Shown here: in pieces, positions 26,729 through 36,949 of the stretch
How the letters are laid out: every line of letters begins with the position of its first letter
Numbering within the stretch: position 1 is the stretch's first letter
Source of the DNA: Croceicoccus sediminis
Lineage (GTDB): Bacteria > Pseudomonadota > Alphaproteobacteria > Sphingomonadales > Sphingomonadaceae
Assembly (NCBI RefSeq): GCF_007570835.1
Contig: NZ_SUNC01000002.1
Coordinates: 310,001-374,000 of the forward strand
Direction: 5' to 3'
DNA: 64,000 bases
Position numbers and translations under genes: made by a program
Notes under the pieces: model-generated
Database searches by the model: none
Told to the model about the DNA's origin: nothing
What the model saw: the letters and a program-made list of their open reading frames with translations, nothing else

Positions 26729-29032
26729 TTATTCGTGCTTGTTGTCGCGGGTCGGGCTCAACATCCCCGGCGTCACGAACCCGATGGGGTTCACTTCGGC
26801 CGCGCGCCGTTTCAACTCGCCGCGCATCTTGGCGTATTCGCTCTCCATCCGGTCGGTCACCGTCGGGCGCGAATCCTCCAGCGCGTCCTCGAAGTCCGTC
26901 TTGGTGACGGTGGACACGTTCGAACCTTCGCGCCGAATGGCGTTGAGGCCCGCGCGGCGGACCACGTCTTCAAGGTCTGCGCCGGTATAGCGTTCGGTCT
27001 TCTTCGCGACGTCGGCCAGGTCGACGTCTTCTGCCAAGGGCATGGCCGAAGTGTGGATCTTGAGGATGTGCAGGCGGCCCGGTTCGTTCGGCGCGCCGAC
27101 ATAGACCAGCTCGTCAAAACGGCCCGGACGCAGCAGCGCCGGATCGACCAACGTGGGCCGGTTGGTGGCACCGATGACGACGATCGACTGCAGTTCTTCC
27201 AAGCCGTCCATTTCCGCCAGGATCGTATTGACCACGCGGGCGGTGACTTGCGGCTCGTTGCCGCTGGACCCGCGTGCGGGGACCAGGCTGTCGATCTCGT
27301 CGATGAAGACGACGCAAGGGGCGACCTGTCTGGCGCGGGCGAAAAGCTTCGAAATCTGCTGTTCGCTTTCGCCGTACCACTTGGAGAGGAGATCGGACGA
27401 CTTCATCGAGATGAAGTTCGCCTCCGCTTCCTTGGCGACGGCCTTGGCCAGCAGTGTCTTGCCGGTTCCCGGCGGACCATAGAGCAGGAAGCCCTTGGCC
27501 GGACGGATGCCCAGGCGCTTGAAAGCGTCGGGGTTCTTCAGCGGCAGTTCCACGCCTTCGCGCAGCATTTCGGTCGCATCGTCCAGACCGCCGATGTCGG
27601 ACCATCCGACAGACGGGGCCTGCACCATGACTTCGCGCATGGCGCTGGGCTGGATGCGCTTTGAAGCGGAGATGAAATCGTCGCGCACGACTTTCAGGTC
27701 GTCCAGCACTTCGGGCGGGATCGTGCGGGCATCGAGGTCGATGCGCGGCATGATCCGGCGCACCGCGTCGATAGCGGCCTCACGCGCCAGTGCGGCAAGG
27801 TCCGCGCCGACGAAACCGTGCGTCTTGCGGGCGAGTTCCTTCAGGTCGACGTCGTCGGCCAGCGGCATGCCGCGCGTGTGGATCGCGAGGATTTCCTTGC
27901 GCCCGCTTTCATCGGGAACCCCGACGATGATCTCGCGGTCGAAACGGCCGGGGCGGCGCAGCGCCTCGTCGATGGCGTCGGGCCGGTTGGTTGCCGCGAT
28001 GACGACAAGGTTGGACCGCGCCTGAAGCCCGTCCATCAACGTCAGAAGCTGTGCGACAAGGCGCTTCTCCGCCTCACCCTGCACGTTCTGGCGTTTGGGC
28101 GCGATCGAATCGATCTCGTCGATGAAGACGATGGAGGGGCTGTTCTTCTCTGCCTCTTCGAAGACCTCGCGCAGGCGCTTTTCGGATTCGCCATAGGCCG
28201 AACCCATGATTTCCGGCCCGTTGATCAGGAAGAAATTCGCGTCCGATTCGTTGGCGACGGCCTGGGCCAGGCGCGTCTTGCCCGTTCCCGGCGGGCCGTG
28301 CAGCAGCACGCCCTTGGGCGGATCGACACCAAGGCGGGTGAACAGTTCGGGATAGCGCAGCGGCAGTTCGACCATCTCGCGAAGCTGCTGGATCGTCTCG
28401 CTCATCCCGCCGACGTCGTCGTAGTTGACGGCCGCACGGGCGTCGCGCGGTTCTTCGAACTCCGCCTTCAGCTCGACTTCGGTATTCTCGTCGATGTGGA
28501 CGATGCCTTTGGGCGTGGTCGACACGACAGAAAGGCGGATCTGGGTCAGGGCATAGGCGGGCGCGTTGAACATGCGCGCGATTTCGGGCGGCATGTCCTG
28601 AACGCGCTGCTGCCCGCGCGTGGCGACAAGATCGCCGGCGGTAAGCGGGCGTCCGAAGAAATTGCGGCGCAGCGCCTCTGCCGGGCCCTGCAGGCGCATC
28701 TCGCGCTGGGCCGGGGCGAACACGACGCGGGTGGCGGGGCGCGAATCGGCCTTGCGGACACAGACATGCTCGCCCGAACCCACTTCGGCATTGCCGCGTT
28801 CGAGCCCGTCGAGCCGGATCACGTCCAGCCCTTCGTCTTCGGGATAGGGCAGAAGGGCGCGGGCAGGCGTCTTGCGCTTGCCCTCGATCTCGATCACGTC
28901 CCCTTCGGTAATGCCAAGTGTTGCCATCGCGGTGCGCGGGATGCGGGCGATGCCATGGCCCGATTCCTCCTGCTTCGCGGCTGCGACCTGCAGCTTGACC
29001 TCGTTTTCGATCGCAGCGCCTGCGTCGGCCAT
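26729..29032 (-). CDS. Cdc48/VCP-like tandem AAA ATPase
   Basis: This 767-residue protein has the layout of archaeal VAT and eukaryotic Cdc48: an N-domain (about 1-190, opening [19 protein letters not shown]) and two AAA modules, each with [14 protein letters not shown] and the second region of homology ([34 protein letters not shown]). It probably unfolds proteins or takes apart complexes. The D2 pore loop region reads [16 protein letters not shown]. Such proteins occur in only some bacteria, including many sphingomonads. It lacks the long acidic C-terminal tail of eukaryotic p97. A terminator about 100 bp upstream isolates it from genes to the right. Confidence 0.93.
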   Translation of the reverse strand: MADAGAAIENEVKLQVAAAKQEESGHGIARIPRTAMATLGITEGDVIEIEGKRKTPARALLPYPEDEGLDVIRLDGLERGNAEVGSGEHVCVRKADSRPATRVVFAPAQREMRLQGPAEALRRNFFGRPLTAGDLVATRGQQRVQDMPPEIARMFNAPAYALTQIRLSVVSTTPKGIVHIDENTEVELKAEFEEPRDARAAVNYDDVGGMSETIQQLREMVELPLRYPELFTRLGVDPPKGVLLHGPPGTGKTRLAQAVANESDANFFLINGPEIMGSAYGESEKRLREVFEEAEKNSPSIVFIDEIDSIAPKRQNVQGEAEKRLVAQLLTLMDGLQARSNLVVIAATNRPDAIDEALRRPGRFDREIIVGVPDESGRKEILAIHTRGMPLADDVDLKELARKTHGFVGADLAALAREAAIDAVRRIMPRIDLDARTIPPEVLDDLKVVRDDFISASKRIQPSAMREVMVQAPSVGWSDIGGLDDATEMLREGVELPLKNPDAFKRLGIRPAKGFLLYGPPGTGKTLLAKAVAKEAEANFISMKSSDLLSKWYGESEQQISKLFARARQVAPCVVFIDEIDSLVPARGSSGNEPQVTARVVNTILAEMDGLEELQSIVVIGATNRPTLVDPALLRPGRFDELVYVGAPNEPGRLHILKIHTSAMPLAEDVDLADVAKKTERYTGADLEDVVRRAGLNAIRREGSNVSTVTKTDFEDALEDSRPTVTDRMESEYAKMRGELKRRAAEVNPIGFVTPGMLSPTRDNKHE

Positions 29033-29372
29033 GAAATTGTCCTCGTCCTGTCTGGTACGGTCTCAAAGGACGAGATGGGAAGTGGTTCCGCCACATGCAA
29101 ACGGTCAGGCCGCTTCGCCATGCGGATTTCGGACAAAAAAAGGCCCGGGCGGAAGACCGACCGGGCCGTATAAGTTTGGGAGAGGATGCCTGTAAGGCCC
29201 GTCCTAAGTGCCGGTTCGGCGGCTATCTCGCAAGTGCGAAAACAGAAATGTAAATTGCACAAAATGCAACTAATCACGTAAACCATTGTAATTCAGCCAC
29301 GTCAGCATATTAATACGTGAAAAGAGGAGCATTCTTATGGGGCTGACGCAAATCTTATTGTGCGCCGCACCA
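29033..29372. other. 340-bp intergenic region with terminator and possible small RNA
   Basis: It lies between the Cdc48-type ATPase start and the next leftward gene. The part 29240-29330 is clearly richer in A and T than its surroundings, and a strong leftward terminator sits at 29135-29167. It may hold a short leftward transcript (about 29240 to 29135) or be the 3' untranslated part of the gene at 29373. A strong ribosome-binding site on the plus strand at 29323-29330 is noted under findings. Confidence 0.5.
29135..29167 (-). terminator. Rho-independent terminator
   Basis: Read leftwards, GGCCCGG (29161-29167) pairs with 29142-29148, with an inner CGG/CCG pairing, followed by seven T. It would end a transcript from the right before the Cdc48-type gene. 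Confidence 0.85.
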
Positions 29373-29816
29373 TCAGGGCTCGGTCGGACGGGCGCATCCG
29401 TGGAAGGTCTCCGTTCCCAACCGCAAGGTCGACGCAAAGGGGTAGCTGCGGTCAGACATACCGTCCGAACACGGCTCTTGCGTCACCGATAGCATCAGGT
29501 CATCGCCGTCCAGTTCGCCCGAAAGGGCAAGCTCGTTGCTTTCGGTCTGTTCGCGGATGACGTCGATCTGCCGCCCTTCCTGATCTTCAGGTGTCATGTA
29601 GCGCAGTTTCCCTTCGCTGACATGAATGGCCCAGAACGGTTCCGTGCCCAGTGCGCGGAACGACTGCGGGAAGCGCGATTCGCCCGGTAGCGCGGTCTGC
29701 GTCGGGTCCGGCGTGGCCATCCCCTCCGTCGGCGAAGGGGCCGGTGCCTGCTCTGTCCCGCAGGCGACGAGCACGACAGCGAGCGAGGCGGCAAGCAGGG
29801 ATTTTGTCGTAATCAT
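29373..29816 (-). CDS. Lipoprotein of the COG3650-like family
   Basis: This 147-residue protein has a lipoprotein signal (MITTKSLLAASLAVVLVAC, Cys19). After a Pro/Thr-rich linker, a compact beta domain contains FRALGTEPFWAIHVSEGKLRYMTPED and ends with SDRSYPFASTLRLGTETFHGCARP, a pattern known from COG3650 membrane proteins, often found next to META/HslJ domains. Two cysteines (CSDGMS and HGCARP) probably pair. The start at 29816 is chosen for the signal peptide; the frame stays open upstream. No function is known. Confidence 0.8.
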   Translation of the reverse strand: MITTKSLLAASLAVVLVACGTEQAPAPSPTEGMATPDPTQTALPGESRFPQSFRALGTEPFWAIHVSEGKLRYMTPEDQEGRQIDVIREQTESNELALSGELDGDDLMLSVTQEPCSDGMSDRSYPFASTLRLGTETFHGCARPTEP

Positions 29817-29952
29817 GGTCCTCTGGCTATCAGAAGGGGAACCTGGGTGCGAGCATGGTTGTTCTTCGCCTTGCCTGCCTGTGCACGCTCTGGCACCGGT
29901 GCGCGCCAGACGATCAGGTGCCAACCCGTTATCATCAGGACAACACGCTACG

Positions 29953-30942
29953 ATGACCGATACCACTTGGCGGATGCCGCCCGAATGGCAAGCACAGGAC
30001 TGGATCTGGATAGGCTTTCCGCATGATCCGTCGGAATGGTCGGGCGTGATCGATCAGGCGCAGGAAGAAATCGCCGCCTTCGCAAATGCCGTGGCCGAAA
30101 CCGGCCAGGAAGTACGGCTGCTGGTACGTGACGGCGCGAACGAGATGCGGGCGCGCCAGCTGACGAGCGCGGCAGTCAAGCTGGAGCGGCGGGTCTATGG
30201 CGATATCTGGCTGCGCGATACCGGGCCGCTGGTCCTGACCGACGGCCAGGGCAACCGCGCCGCGCGGCGCTTCGGCTTCAACGGATGGGGCGGGAAGTAC
30301 CTGATGGACGGGGACCAGACCGTGGGAGCGGAACTTGCGCGCGATGCGGAGCTGCCGCTCAGGACCTCGGACTGGATCCTCGAGGGCGGGGCGATCGAGG
30401 GGGACGGCAGCGGGCTGGTCGTTACGACCGAGCAGTGCCTGCTCAACCCCAATCGCAATCCCGCCATGTCGCGCGGCGATATCGAGGGCAGGCTTTCCGC
30501 CGATCTGGGCATGGGCCGGGTCGTCTGGCTGGGCGACGGTTTGCTGAACGATCATACCGATGGCCATGTCGACAATCTCGCCCGCTTCGTTGCCGAAGGT
30601 ACGCTGGCATTGCCTTTGCCGACCGGCTCCGACGATCCCAACCGGGCGATCTATGCCGATGCGCGCGACAGGGCGCTGGCGGCCGGTCTCAAGGTCGTGG
30701 ACGTGCCTTCGCCGGGGCTCATCACTGCGGGCGATTTCGTCGAACCGGCGAGCTACATGAACTTTGCGATCACCACGCACCTCGTGGTCGTGCCGACTTA
30801 CGGATCGGTTCACGATGATGATGGCGTGGCGGCGGTCGATGCGCTGTTCCATGACCGCCCGGCGATCGGTCTTCCGGCAGGCGCGGTGCTGGCCGGCGGT
30901 GGCAGCTTCCACTGCGCCAGCCAGCAGATGCCGTCAGTCTGA
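29953..30942 (+). CDS. aguA: Agmatine deiminase (peptidyl-arginine deiminase fold)
   Basis: This 329-residue cytoplasmic hydrolase converts agmatine to N-carbamoylputrescine and ammonia. The opening RMPPEWQAQDWIWIGFPHD, central DIWLRDTGPLVL, GGAIEGDGSGLVVTTEQCLLN, HTDGHVDN (catalytic His) and the C-terminal GGGSFHCASQQ (nucleophilic Cys) are all present. N-carbamoylputrescine amidase (AguB), its usual partner, is not in this window. The stop overlaps the stop of the convergent phytochrome gene by nine bases. Confidence 0.93.
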   Translation: MTDTTWRMPPEWQAQDWIWIGFPHDPSEWSGVIDQAQEEIAAFANAVAETGQEVRLLVRDGANEMRARQLTSAAVKLERRVYGDIWLRDTGPLVLTDGQGNRAARRFGFNGWGGKYLMDGDQTVGAELARDAELPLRTSDWILEGGAIEGDGSGLVVTTEQCLLNPNRNPAMSRGDIEGRLSADLGMGRVVWLGDGLLNDHTDGHVDNLARFVAEGTLALPLPTGSDDPNRAIYADARDRALAAGLKVVDVPSPGLITAGDFVEPASYMNFAITTHLVVVPTYGSVHDDDGVAAVDALFHDRPAIGLPAGAVLAGGGSFHCASQQMPSV

Positions 30943-33501
30943 ACCGGCTTCGGGGTCTTCCTTGACGGCGAGTTCGGCCAGGGCCTGTCCCATCTGTGTG
31001 GTGCCATAGGGCTTCACGATCATCGGCACGTGCTGGAACCGTTCGGGCATTGTGTCCTCACCGCCATAACCCGATGCGAAGATAAACGGGATTCCCGCGT
31101 TCATCAGCTTTTCCGCCGTGGGTGACGAGTTTTCCCGCCCGAGGTTGAAGTCCAGCACGGCCAGATCGATTTCGCGCTCCTCAAGGATTCTCGCCGCGTT
31201 GGCGTTGCTCGCCGCAAGGTAGACCTCGCCCGCGCCAAGTTCGCGCAGCGAGTCTTCGGCATCGAGAGCGATCAGCGCACTGTCTTCGACCAGAAGGACC
31301 TGCTTGCCGGTAATCAAGGCCTCGCCGCCGGACTTGCTGGAGGGCACGGCCTTGTGAACCTCTGCTCCATTGCTTTCGGCGACATAGCGGCCCGGTATCA
31401 CGAAACGTCCTTCGAAACCGGCGGTCTTGTAGAAGACCTTGGCCTCACCGCCCAGCTCGTGGGGGATCGAGTTTTCGATGACCGTCGTGCCGAAACCGCG
31501 CCGCTTGGGCGGCATGACAGCGGGGCCGCCTATTTCGCGCCACTCGATCGCGAGCGAACCGTCTTCGATGATCTTCCAGCTGACATCGACCGTGCCGCTA
31601 TCGCTCAGCGCGCCGTATTTCGCGGCATTGGTCACCAGTTCGTGGATGACGAGCGCCAAGACGGTAAAGGCCTCGGGGGTGATCGCGACATCGGGGCCGT
31701 CCATGCGTACGGACTGGTGCCCCGCTTCGAAATAGGCTCTCGCCTCGGTCACGATCAGGTCTTCCAGACGCGCTGGACCCCACTGGTCGGCGGTCAACTG
31801 ATCATGCGCTCGGGCCAGCGACTGGATTCGCGAATCGAGTGTGCTGATGAACGCACCGACATTATCTGCGTTGCGGCTGGTCTGCCCGACGAGCGCGCGG
31901 ATCAGTGCAAGGATGTTGCGTACGCGGTGGTTCAGTTCGCTGATAAGCAGCTTCTGCTGCTCGCTGGCGCGCCTGCGGTCCTCGCTTGCTGCTTCGGTCA
32001 GGCGCAAGACCACTTCCAGCAGGGTTGAACGCAAGGCGTCGGCCACGCGCATCTCCGCCTCGGTAAACGGGGCCGCTTCGCCGCGGACGAGTTCCGACCA
32101 TTCCTCGAAGCTCTTGCGTGGGGTCAGGCGGGCACCGTTCGGCCCGTATTCGATTTCCTTTTCCTGGTTCCCGGCCCAGCGCACAGACCGCAGCCGTTCC
32201 GAGCGGAAAAGGACGACATAGTCGCGCGGCCGACGCGAAATCGGCACGGCAAGCAGGCCTGCCGCCTTGGAGCCATATGCCTCCGCCTCGGGCAGGATTT
32301 CCGAAATTCGGTTTGTGGTGAAGATCTGGCTCGCTTCACCCCGGTTCAGGATATTGGCAAGCGTGCGGAACTGCTCCTCGTTCGGGGTCAGTCCGCTGAG
32401 CGAGACATTGCCTTCCACGAACACGCCAACGCCGTCGGCGGGGATCGCGTCCATGACGAGGTCGCCCATCCACTGCGCGTCGGTCAGCCGCTCGGTGTCC
32501 TGCGCGGCTGCGGCCATCAGGCGGTCTGCCACGCGGCGTGCCTTGTCCTCGTACGCGGTGGTTTCCGAGCGCAGGCGGCTTTCGAGAACCAGCGAGAACA
32601 TCTGGCCGAAAAGTTCGGCCGCGCTGCGTTCGGCAAAACTGGGCAGGCGCGGGCTGTAATGGTGGCACGCGAACAGGCCCCACAGCTTCCCGTCGATGAT
32701 GATCGAGATCGACAGCGAGGCGCGTACGCCCATGTTTTTAAGGTATTCTACGTGGATCGGCGACACCGCGCGGAACAGCGACAGCGAAAGGTCGAGCGGT
32801 TCGCCCGTGCTTGCCGGTTCGATCGGCTTCGGTTCGTCGTTCACGTCGGCGATGATGCGAAAGACGTTGCGCAAGTAAAGCTTGCGGGCCTGTTTCGGGA
32901 CGTCGGATGCGGGAAAGTTCAGGCCCAGGAAGCTGTCGACGCCAGGCTCTAGCGCCTCCGCCACAACTTCACCCGAACCGCTTTGTCCGAAACGGTAGAC
33001 CATGACCCGGTCAAAGCCGGTCAGCAGACGGACCTGCCGTGCGCCTTCGCGAAAGATGTTGGAAAGCGTGTCGGTCGACTGGATGCGCGTGATCATGCTG
33101 CGCACCAGCGACGCAACTTCGATCTCATCACCGCGGGCCGGTTCGCATTCGATCACGATCGATCGGCCCGAGAAGTGAATGGCGACATCGAACGCCGCGG
33201 CGTCGGAAATCAGACGTACGGAGAACAGCCGCTCGACCGCGTCATCGCCGCGCAAGTTGCCCACACGCGCGCGAAGCGAAGTCAGGGCATGAGGCAGGAA
33301 GATATCGTGCAGCGGGCGGCCCAGCAGGCCGATCGGTTCGATGCCGAGATACGGCTCTGTATTGGCGGCGCGCTGGACGATCCAGTCCGCGCCGACCGCG
33401 ATCAGGAAACCGATGGGCTGAATATTGCCCAGAATATGGATGGGTTCACGATCACAGTTTGTAAGATCAACAGTGTCCGTTCCCACTTGGGGTCGGTTCA
33501 A
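30934..33501 (-). CDS. bphP: Bacteriophytochrome-HWE kinase-receiver hybrid
   Basis: This 855-residue red/far-red photoreceptor has a PAS domain (about 1-120) with the biliverdin-attaching cysteine at residue 16 (LTNCDREPIHI), a GAF domain (about 130-300) with FPASDVPKQAR and the FACHHYSPR pocket histidines, and a PHY domain (about 310-480). The HWE-type kinase follows, with His in ELNHRVRNILALI and VIHELVTNAAKYGALS. The C-terminal receiver (about 735-850) has phospho-acceptor Asp in LAVLDFNLG and Lys in VKPYG. Phosphorelay from the kinase to the attached receiver or to a separate stress-response receiver is likely. Its start overlaps the stop of the heme oxygenase gene by four bases (33498-33501). 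Confidence 0.94.
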   Translation of the reverse strand: MNRPQVGTDTVDLTNCDREPIHILGNIQPIGFLIAVGADWIVQRAANTEPYLGIEPIGLLGRPLHDIFLPHALTSLRARVGNLRGDDAVERLFSVRLISDAAAFDVAIHFSGRSIVIECEPARGDEIEVASLVRSMITRIQSTDTLSNIFREGARQVRLLTGFDRVMVYRFGQSGSGEVVAEALEPGVDSFLGLNFPASDVPKQARKLYLRNVFRIIADVNDEPKPIEPASTGEPLDLSLSLFRAVSPIHVEYLKNMGVRASLSISIIIDGKLWGLFACHHYSPRLPSFAERSAAELFGQMFSLVLESRLRSETTAYEDKARRVADRLMAAAAQDTERLTDAQWMGDLVMDAIPADGVGVFVEGNVSLSGLTPNEEQFRTLANILNRGEASQIFTTNRISEILPEAEAYGSKAAGLLAVPISRRPRDYVVLFRSERLRSVRWAGNQEKEIEYGPNGARLTPRKSFEEWSELVRGEAAPFTEAEMRVADALRSTLLEVVLRLTEAASEDRRRASEQQKLLISELNHRVRNILALIRALVGQTSRNADNVGAFISTLDSRIQSLARAHDQLTADQWGPARLEDLIVTEARAYFEAGHQSVRMDGPDVAITPEAFTVLALVIHELVTNAAKYGALSDSGTVDVSWKIIEDGSLAIEWREIGGPAVMPPKRRGFGTTVIENSIPHELGGEAKVFYKTAGFEGRFVIPGRYVAESNGAEVHKAVPSSKSGGEALITGKQVLLVEDSALIALDAEDSLRELGAGEVYLAASNANAARILEEREIDLAVLDFNLGRENSSPTAEKLMNAGIPFIFASGYGGEDTMPERFQHVPMIVKPYGTTQMGQALAELAVKEDPEAGSD

Positions 33502-34127
33502 CGAATGTCCTCCGCCATGGCCATCGCCCCCCTGCGGAAGGCGCGGAAAGTTTCTATAGCCGCATCAGTGACTTCGTCCAGCCAATCCGCGCCGGTACAG
33601 GCATCGTCGAAGGCGGCGCAGAACGCTTGCCATCTGCGGCCCATGTCAGCGTCGGGCGACAGGTAGCTGCGCGGTAGTCCATTGGGCACGCGATCGGACA
33701 GGATCCTGCCGCCAAGGCGGGATCCTTCGAGTACGTATTGCACACCCCAGGCCGATACCGGGGTGACGGAAAAGGCGATCATCGGTGCGGGCAGGGGAAT
33801 ACACAGCGCGGCAAGGTCGTCGGCAATGCGCGGGTAGCGCGGCAGCCAGCCCTGCCAGCCAAGTCCCGTAACGTGCAGTTCCAGCCGCGGCAGCGCCATG
33901 GCGTGCGCGGTCAGGAAGGCGCGGTAATCGCTAATATTGCCAAGGTCGAAGGGGGCAAAGGCCACCTCGGTCGCCTCGTGCTCCTCATGCGTGCGGTCAC
34001 GCAGCACGAAGCGCGCGGTGCGACCACGATCTGTCGGCTCGGCCAAAACGGCTTCGGCGCCCGACCCGCTTTCGCGGGCAAGCGCCGGAGACCTGAATTC
34101 GGGCTGGTTGAATTGCGACCCGTCCAT
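33498..34127 (-). CDS. bphO: Heme oxygenase supplying biliverdin (BphO)
   Basis: This 209-residue protein is a BphO/HO-like helical oxygenase that opens heme to biliverdin, iron and CO. The N-terminal segment LRDRTHEEHEATEVAF holds the proximal heme-ligand His and the DSFAAHE-like helix. QYVLEGSRLGGRIL is the conserved distal-helix signature. The ATG at 34127 is preferred over a TTG one codon upstream. Its stop overlaps the start of bphP, a common operon arrangement that provides the chromophore together with its receptor. Confidence 0.92.
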   Translation of the reverse strand: MDGSQFNQPEFRSPALARESGSGAEAVLAEPTDRGRTARFVLRDRTHEEHEATEVAFAPFDLGNISDYRAFLTAHAMALPRLELHVTGLGWQGWLPRYPRIADDLAALCIPLPAPMIAFSVTPVSAWGVQYVLEGSRLGGRILSDRVPNGLPRSYLSPDADMGRRWQAFCAAFDDACTGADWLDEVTDAAIETFRAFRRGAMAMAEDIR

Positions 34128-34146
34128 CAAATTCGATGCTCTCTGA

Positions 34147-34554
34147 TCAATCGGAAAGAAGTACTTTTTCGATCCGTGCCACCGGTTCGCCTGTCATGGT
34201 CTTGGCCTCTTCGGCGACAAGAACGGCTTCGAGCGACTTGTGATAATGGCGGCGCATTTCGCCCAGCGACTTGGGATCGGCAACAACGGCCAGCTTGTCG
34301 ATCTTGCCCTGCAGCACCGCGCCATTGAGATATTCGGCAACCGCGGTGGCATGGGCCAGCTCGTTGAGGTCCGTGCGCCCGTGGCGCTGACCGATATCGT
34401 CCTGATGGCGCACGCCCGCGCTGAAATTGCTGCCTTCCACTTCGGGCTTGTCGACCGCGGTGAGTGACGGCGAATCCGGCGATCCGTCATTGCGCATCAG
34501 GGTGAAGGTTGTGCCATCGACGATGGCGAGGTGGGCCTTGTGCGGCAGGCGCAT
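34147..34554 (-). CDS. Host-attachment-family protein
   Basis: This 135-residue cytoplasmic protein matches the Host_attach family (named for an Agrobacterium attachment gene, true function unknown): an opening LAIVDGTTFTLMRN, a middle LAVVADPKSLGEMRRHYHKSL and the C-terminal MTGEPVARIEKVL. The start at 34554 is taken from the family; the longer frame to 34656 begins in an intergenic region. It is 19 bases ahead of bphO on the same strand and probably heads the bphO-bphP transcript, so it may act in the light response, which is inference. Confidence 0.78.
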   Translation of the reverse strand: MRLPHKAHLAIVDGTTFTLMRNDGSPDSPSLTAVDKPEVEGSNFSAGVRHQDDIGQRHGRTDLNELAHATAVAEYLNGAVLQGKIDKLAVVADPKSLGEMRRHYHKSLEAVLVAEEAKTMTGEPVARIEKVLLSD

Positions 34555-34718
34555 AAGTCGTCCCTTCCGAAATTTTTGCGTTATTGTTCGTTTAGCCAAC
34601 GCCCGAGACTGCCGAAGTGTCCCGATTGCCGAAAATTTTGATGTTAAGTCGCACAACGCGCCGCATGGCAGGTCAATACGAGGGCAGGAGTTGGCGAAGC
34701 CGTTGGAAAGCGGGCATG

Positions 34719-34750
34719 AAAAAGGGCCGCCGGAACATGTCCGGCGACCC
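34719..34750 (-). terminator. Rho-independent terminator of groES-groEL
   Basis: Read leftwards, GGGTCGCCGG (34741-34750) pairs with CCGGCGGCCC (34724-34733) over a 7-base loop, with one G-T pair, and TTTTT follows. It lies 48 bp after the groEL stop. Confidence 0.88.
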
Positions 34751-34797
34751 TGTTTTCAGCGTCTGGCCCGTTTTCAGAGCCTGGATGGCAGGTGGCT

Positions 34798-36480
<1,683 letters not shown>

Positions 36481-36495
36481 TCAGGAAGGATCCGC

Positions 36496-36783
36496 TCAGG
36501 CCATGACGCCGAGCAGGTCGCTTTCCTTCATGATGAGCAGGTCCTTGCCGTCGACCTTGACTTCGGTGCCCGACCACTTGCCGAAAAGGACGCGGTCGCC
36601 TTCCTTGACGTCGAGCGGGGTGACGGTGCCGTTTTCGGCGCGGGTGCCGGTGCCAACCGCCACGATACGGCCCTCCGAGGGCTTTTCCTTGGCGCTGTCG
36701 GGGATGATGATCCCACCGGCGGTCTTTTCTTCGGCTTCGATGCGTTCGACCAGAACACGGTCGTGAAGCGGACGGAATGCCAT
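36496..36783 (-). CDS. groES: 10-kDa co-chaperonin GroES
   Basis: This 95-residue lid of the GroEL chamber has [27 protein letters not shown] with the mobile loop ([12 protein letters not shown]), and [18 protein letters not shown] is also family-typical. The start at 36783 gives the standard length; the longer open frame to 36828 would run through the CIRCE element. It is the first gene of groES-groEL. Confidence 0.97.
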   Translation of the reverse strand: MAFRPLHDRVLVERIEAEEKTAGGIIIPDSAKEKPSEGRIVAVGTGTRAENGTVTPLDVKEGDRVLFGKWSGTEVKVDGKDLLIMKESDLLGVMA

Positions 36784-36821
36784 GATATGACCTCTTCCAA
36801 TTAATGGGTTGGTTATTGCGA

Positions 36822-36848
36822 TTGGCACTCCCGCTCGGAGAGTGCCAG
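36822..36848. promoter_or_regulatory. CIRCE operator (HrcA binding site) upstream of groES
   Basis: TTGGCACTC at 36822-36830, nine bases, then GAGTGCCAG at 36840-36848 form the CIRCE inverted repeat (consensus TTAGCACTC-N9-GAGTGCTAA). It ends 38 bases upstream of the groES start, as expected for control by the HrcA repressor. Confidence 0.93.
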
Positions 36849-36856
36849 CGGGGCCG

Positions 36857-36885
36857 ATATGGTCGGGGTGAACGTGGTCGTCAAG
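36857..36885 (-). promoter_or_regulatory. Probable groES promoter, RpoH-like
   Basis: On the minus strand, CTTGAC (36880-36885) is followed after 17 bases by CCATAT (36857-36862), close to the alphaproteobacterial heat-shock sigma pattern CTTG-N17-CYTATNT. It lies just upstream of CIRCE, so groES-groEL seems to have both positive (RpoH) and negative (HrcA) heat-shock control. The promoter assignment is by sequence match only. Confidence 0.6.
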
Positions 36886-36949
36886 CGGCGTTCATCAAGT
36901 TTTTTTGAGACGGGCCGTTGCCTGTTTGCAGTCGGGCGTTCGCGGCGAC

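Noticed and set aside
34147..34554. Phage- or plant-related function suggested by the name host attachment
   Set aside because: The family name is historical. There are no other phage or symbiosis genes, so I keep the function as unknown.
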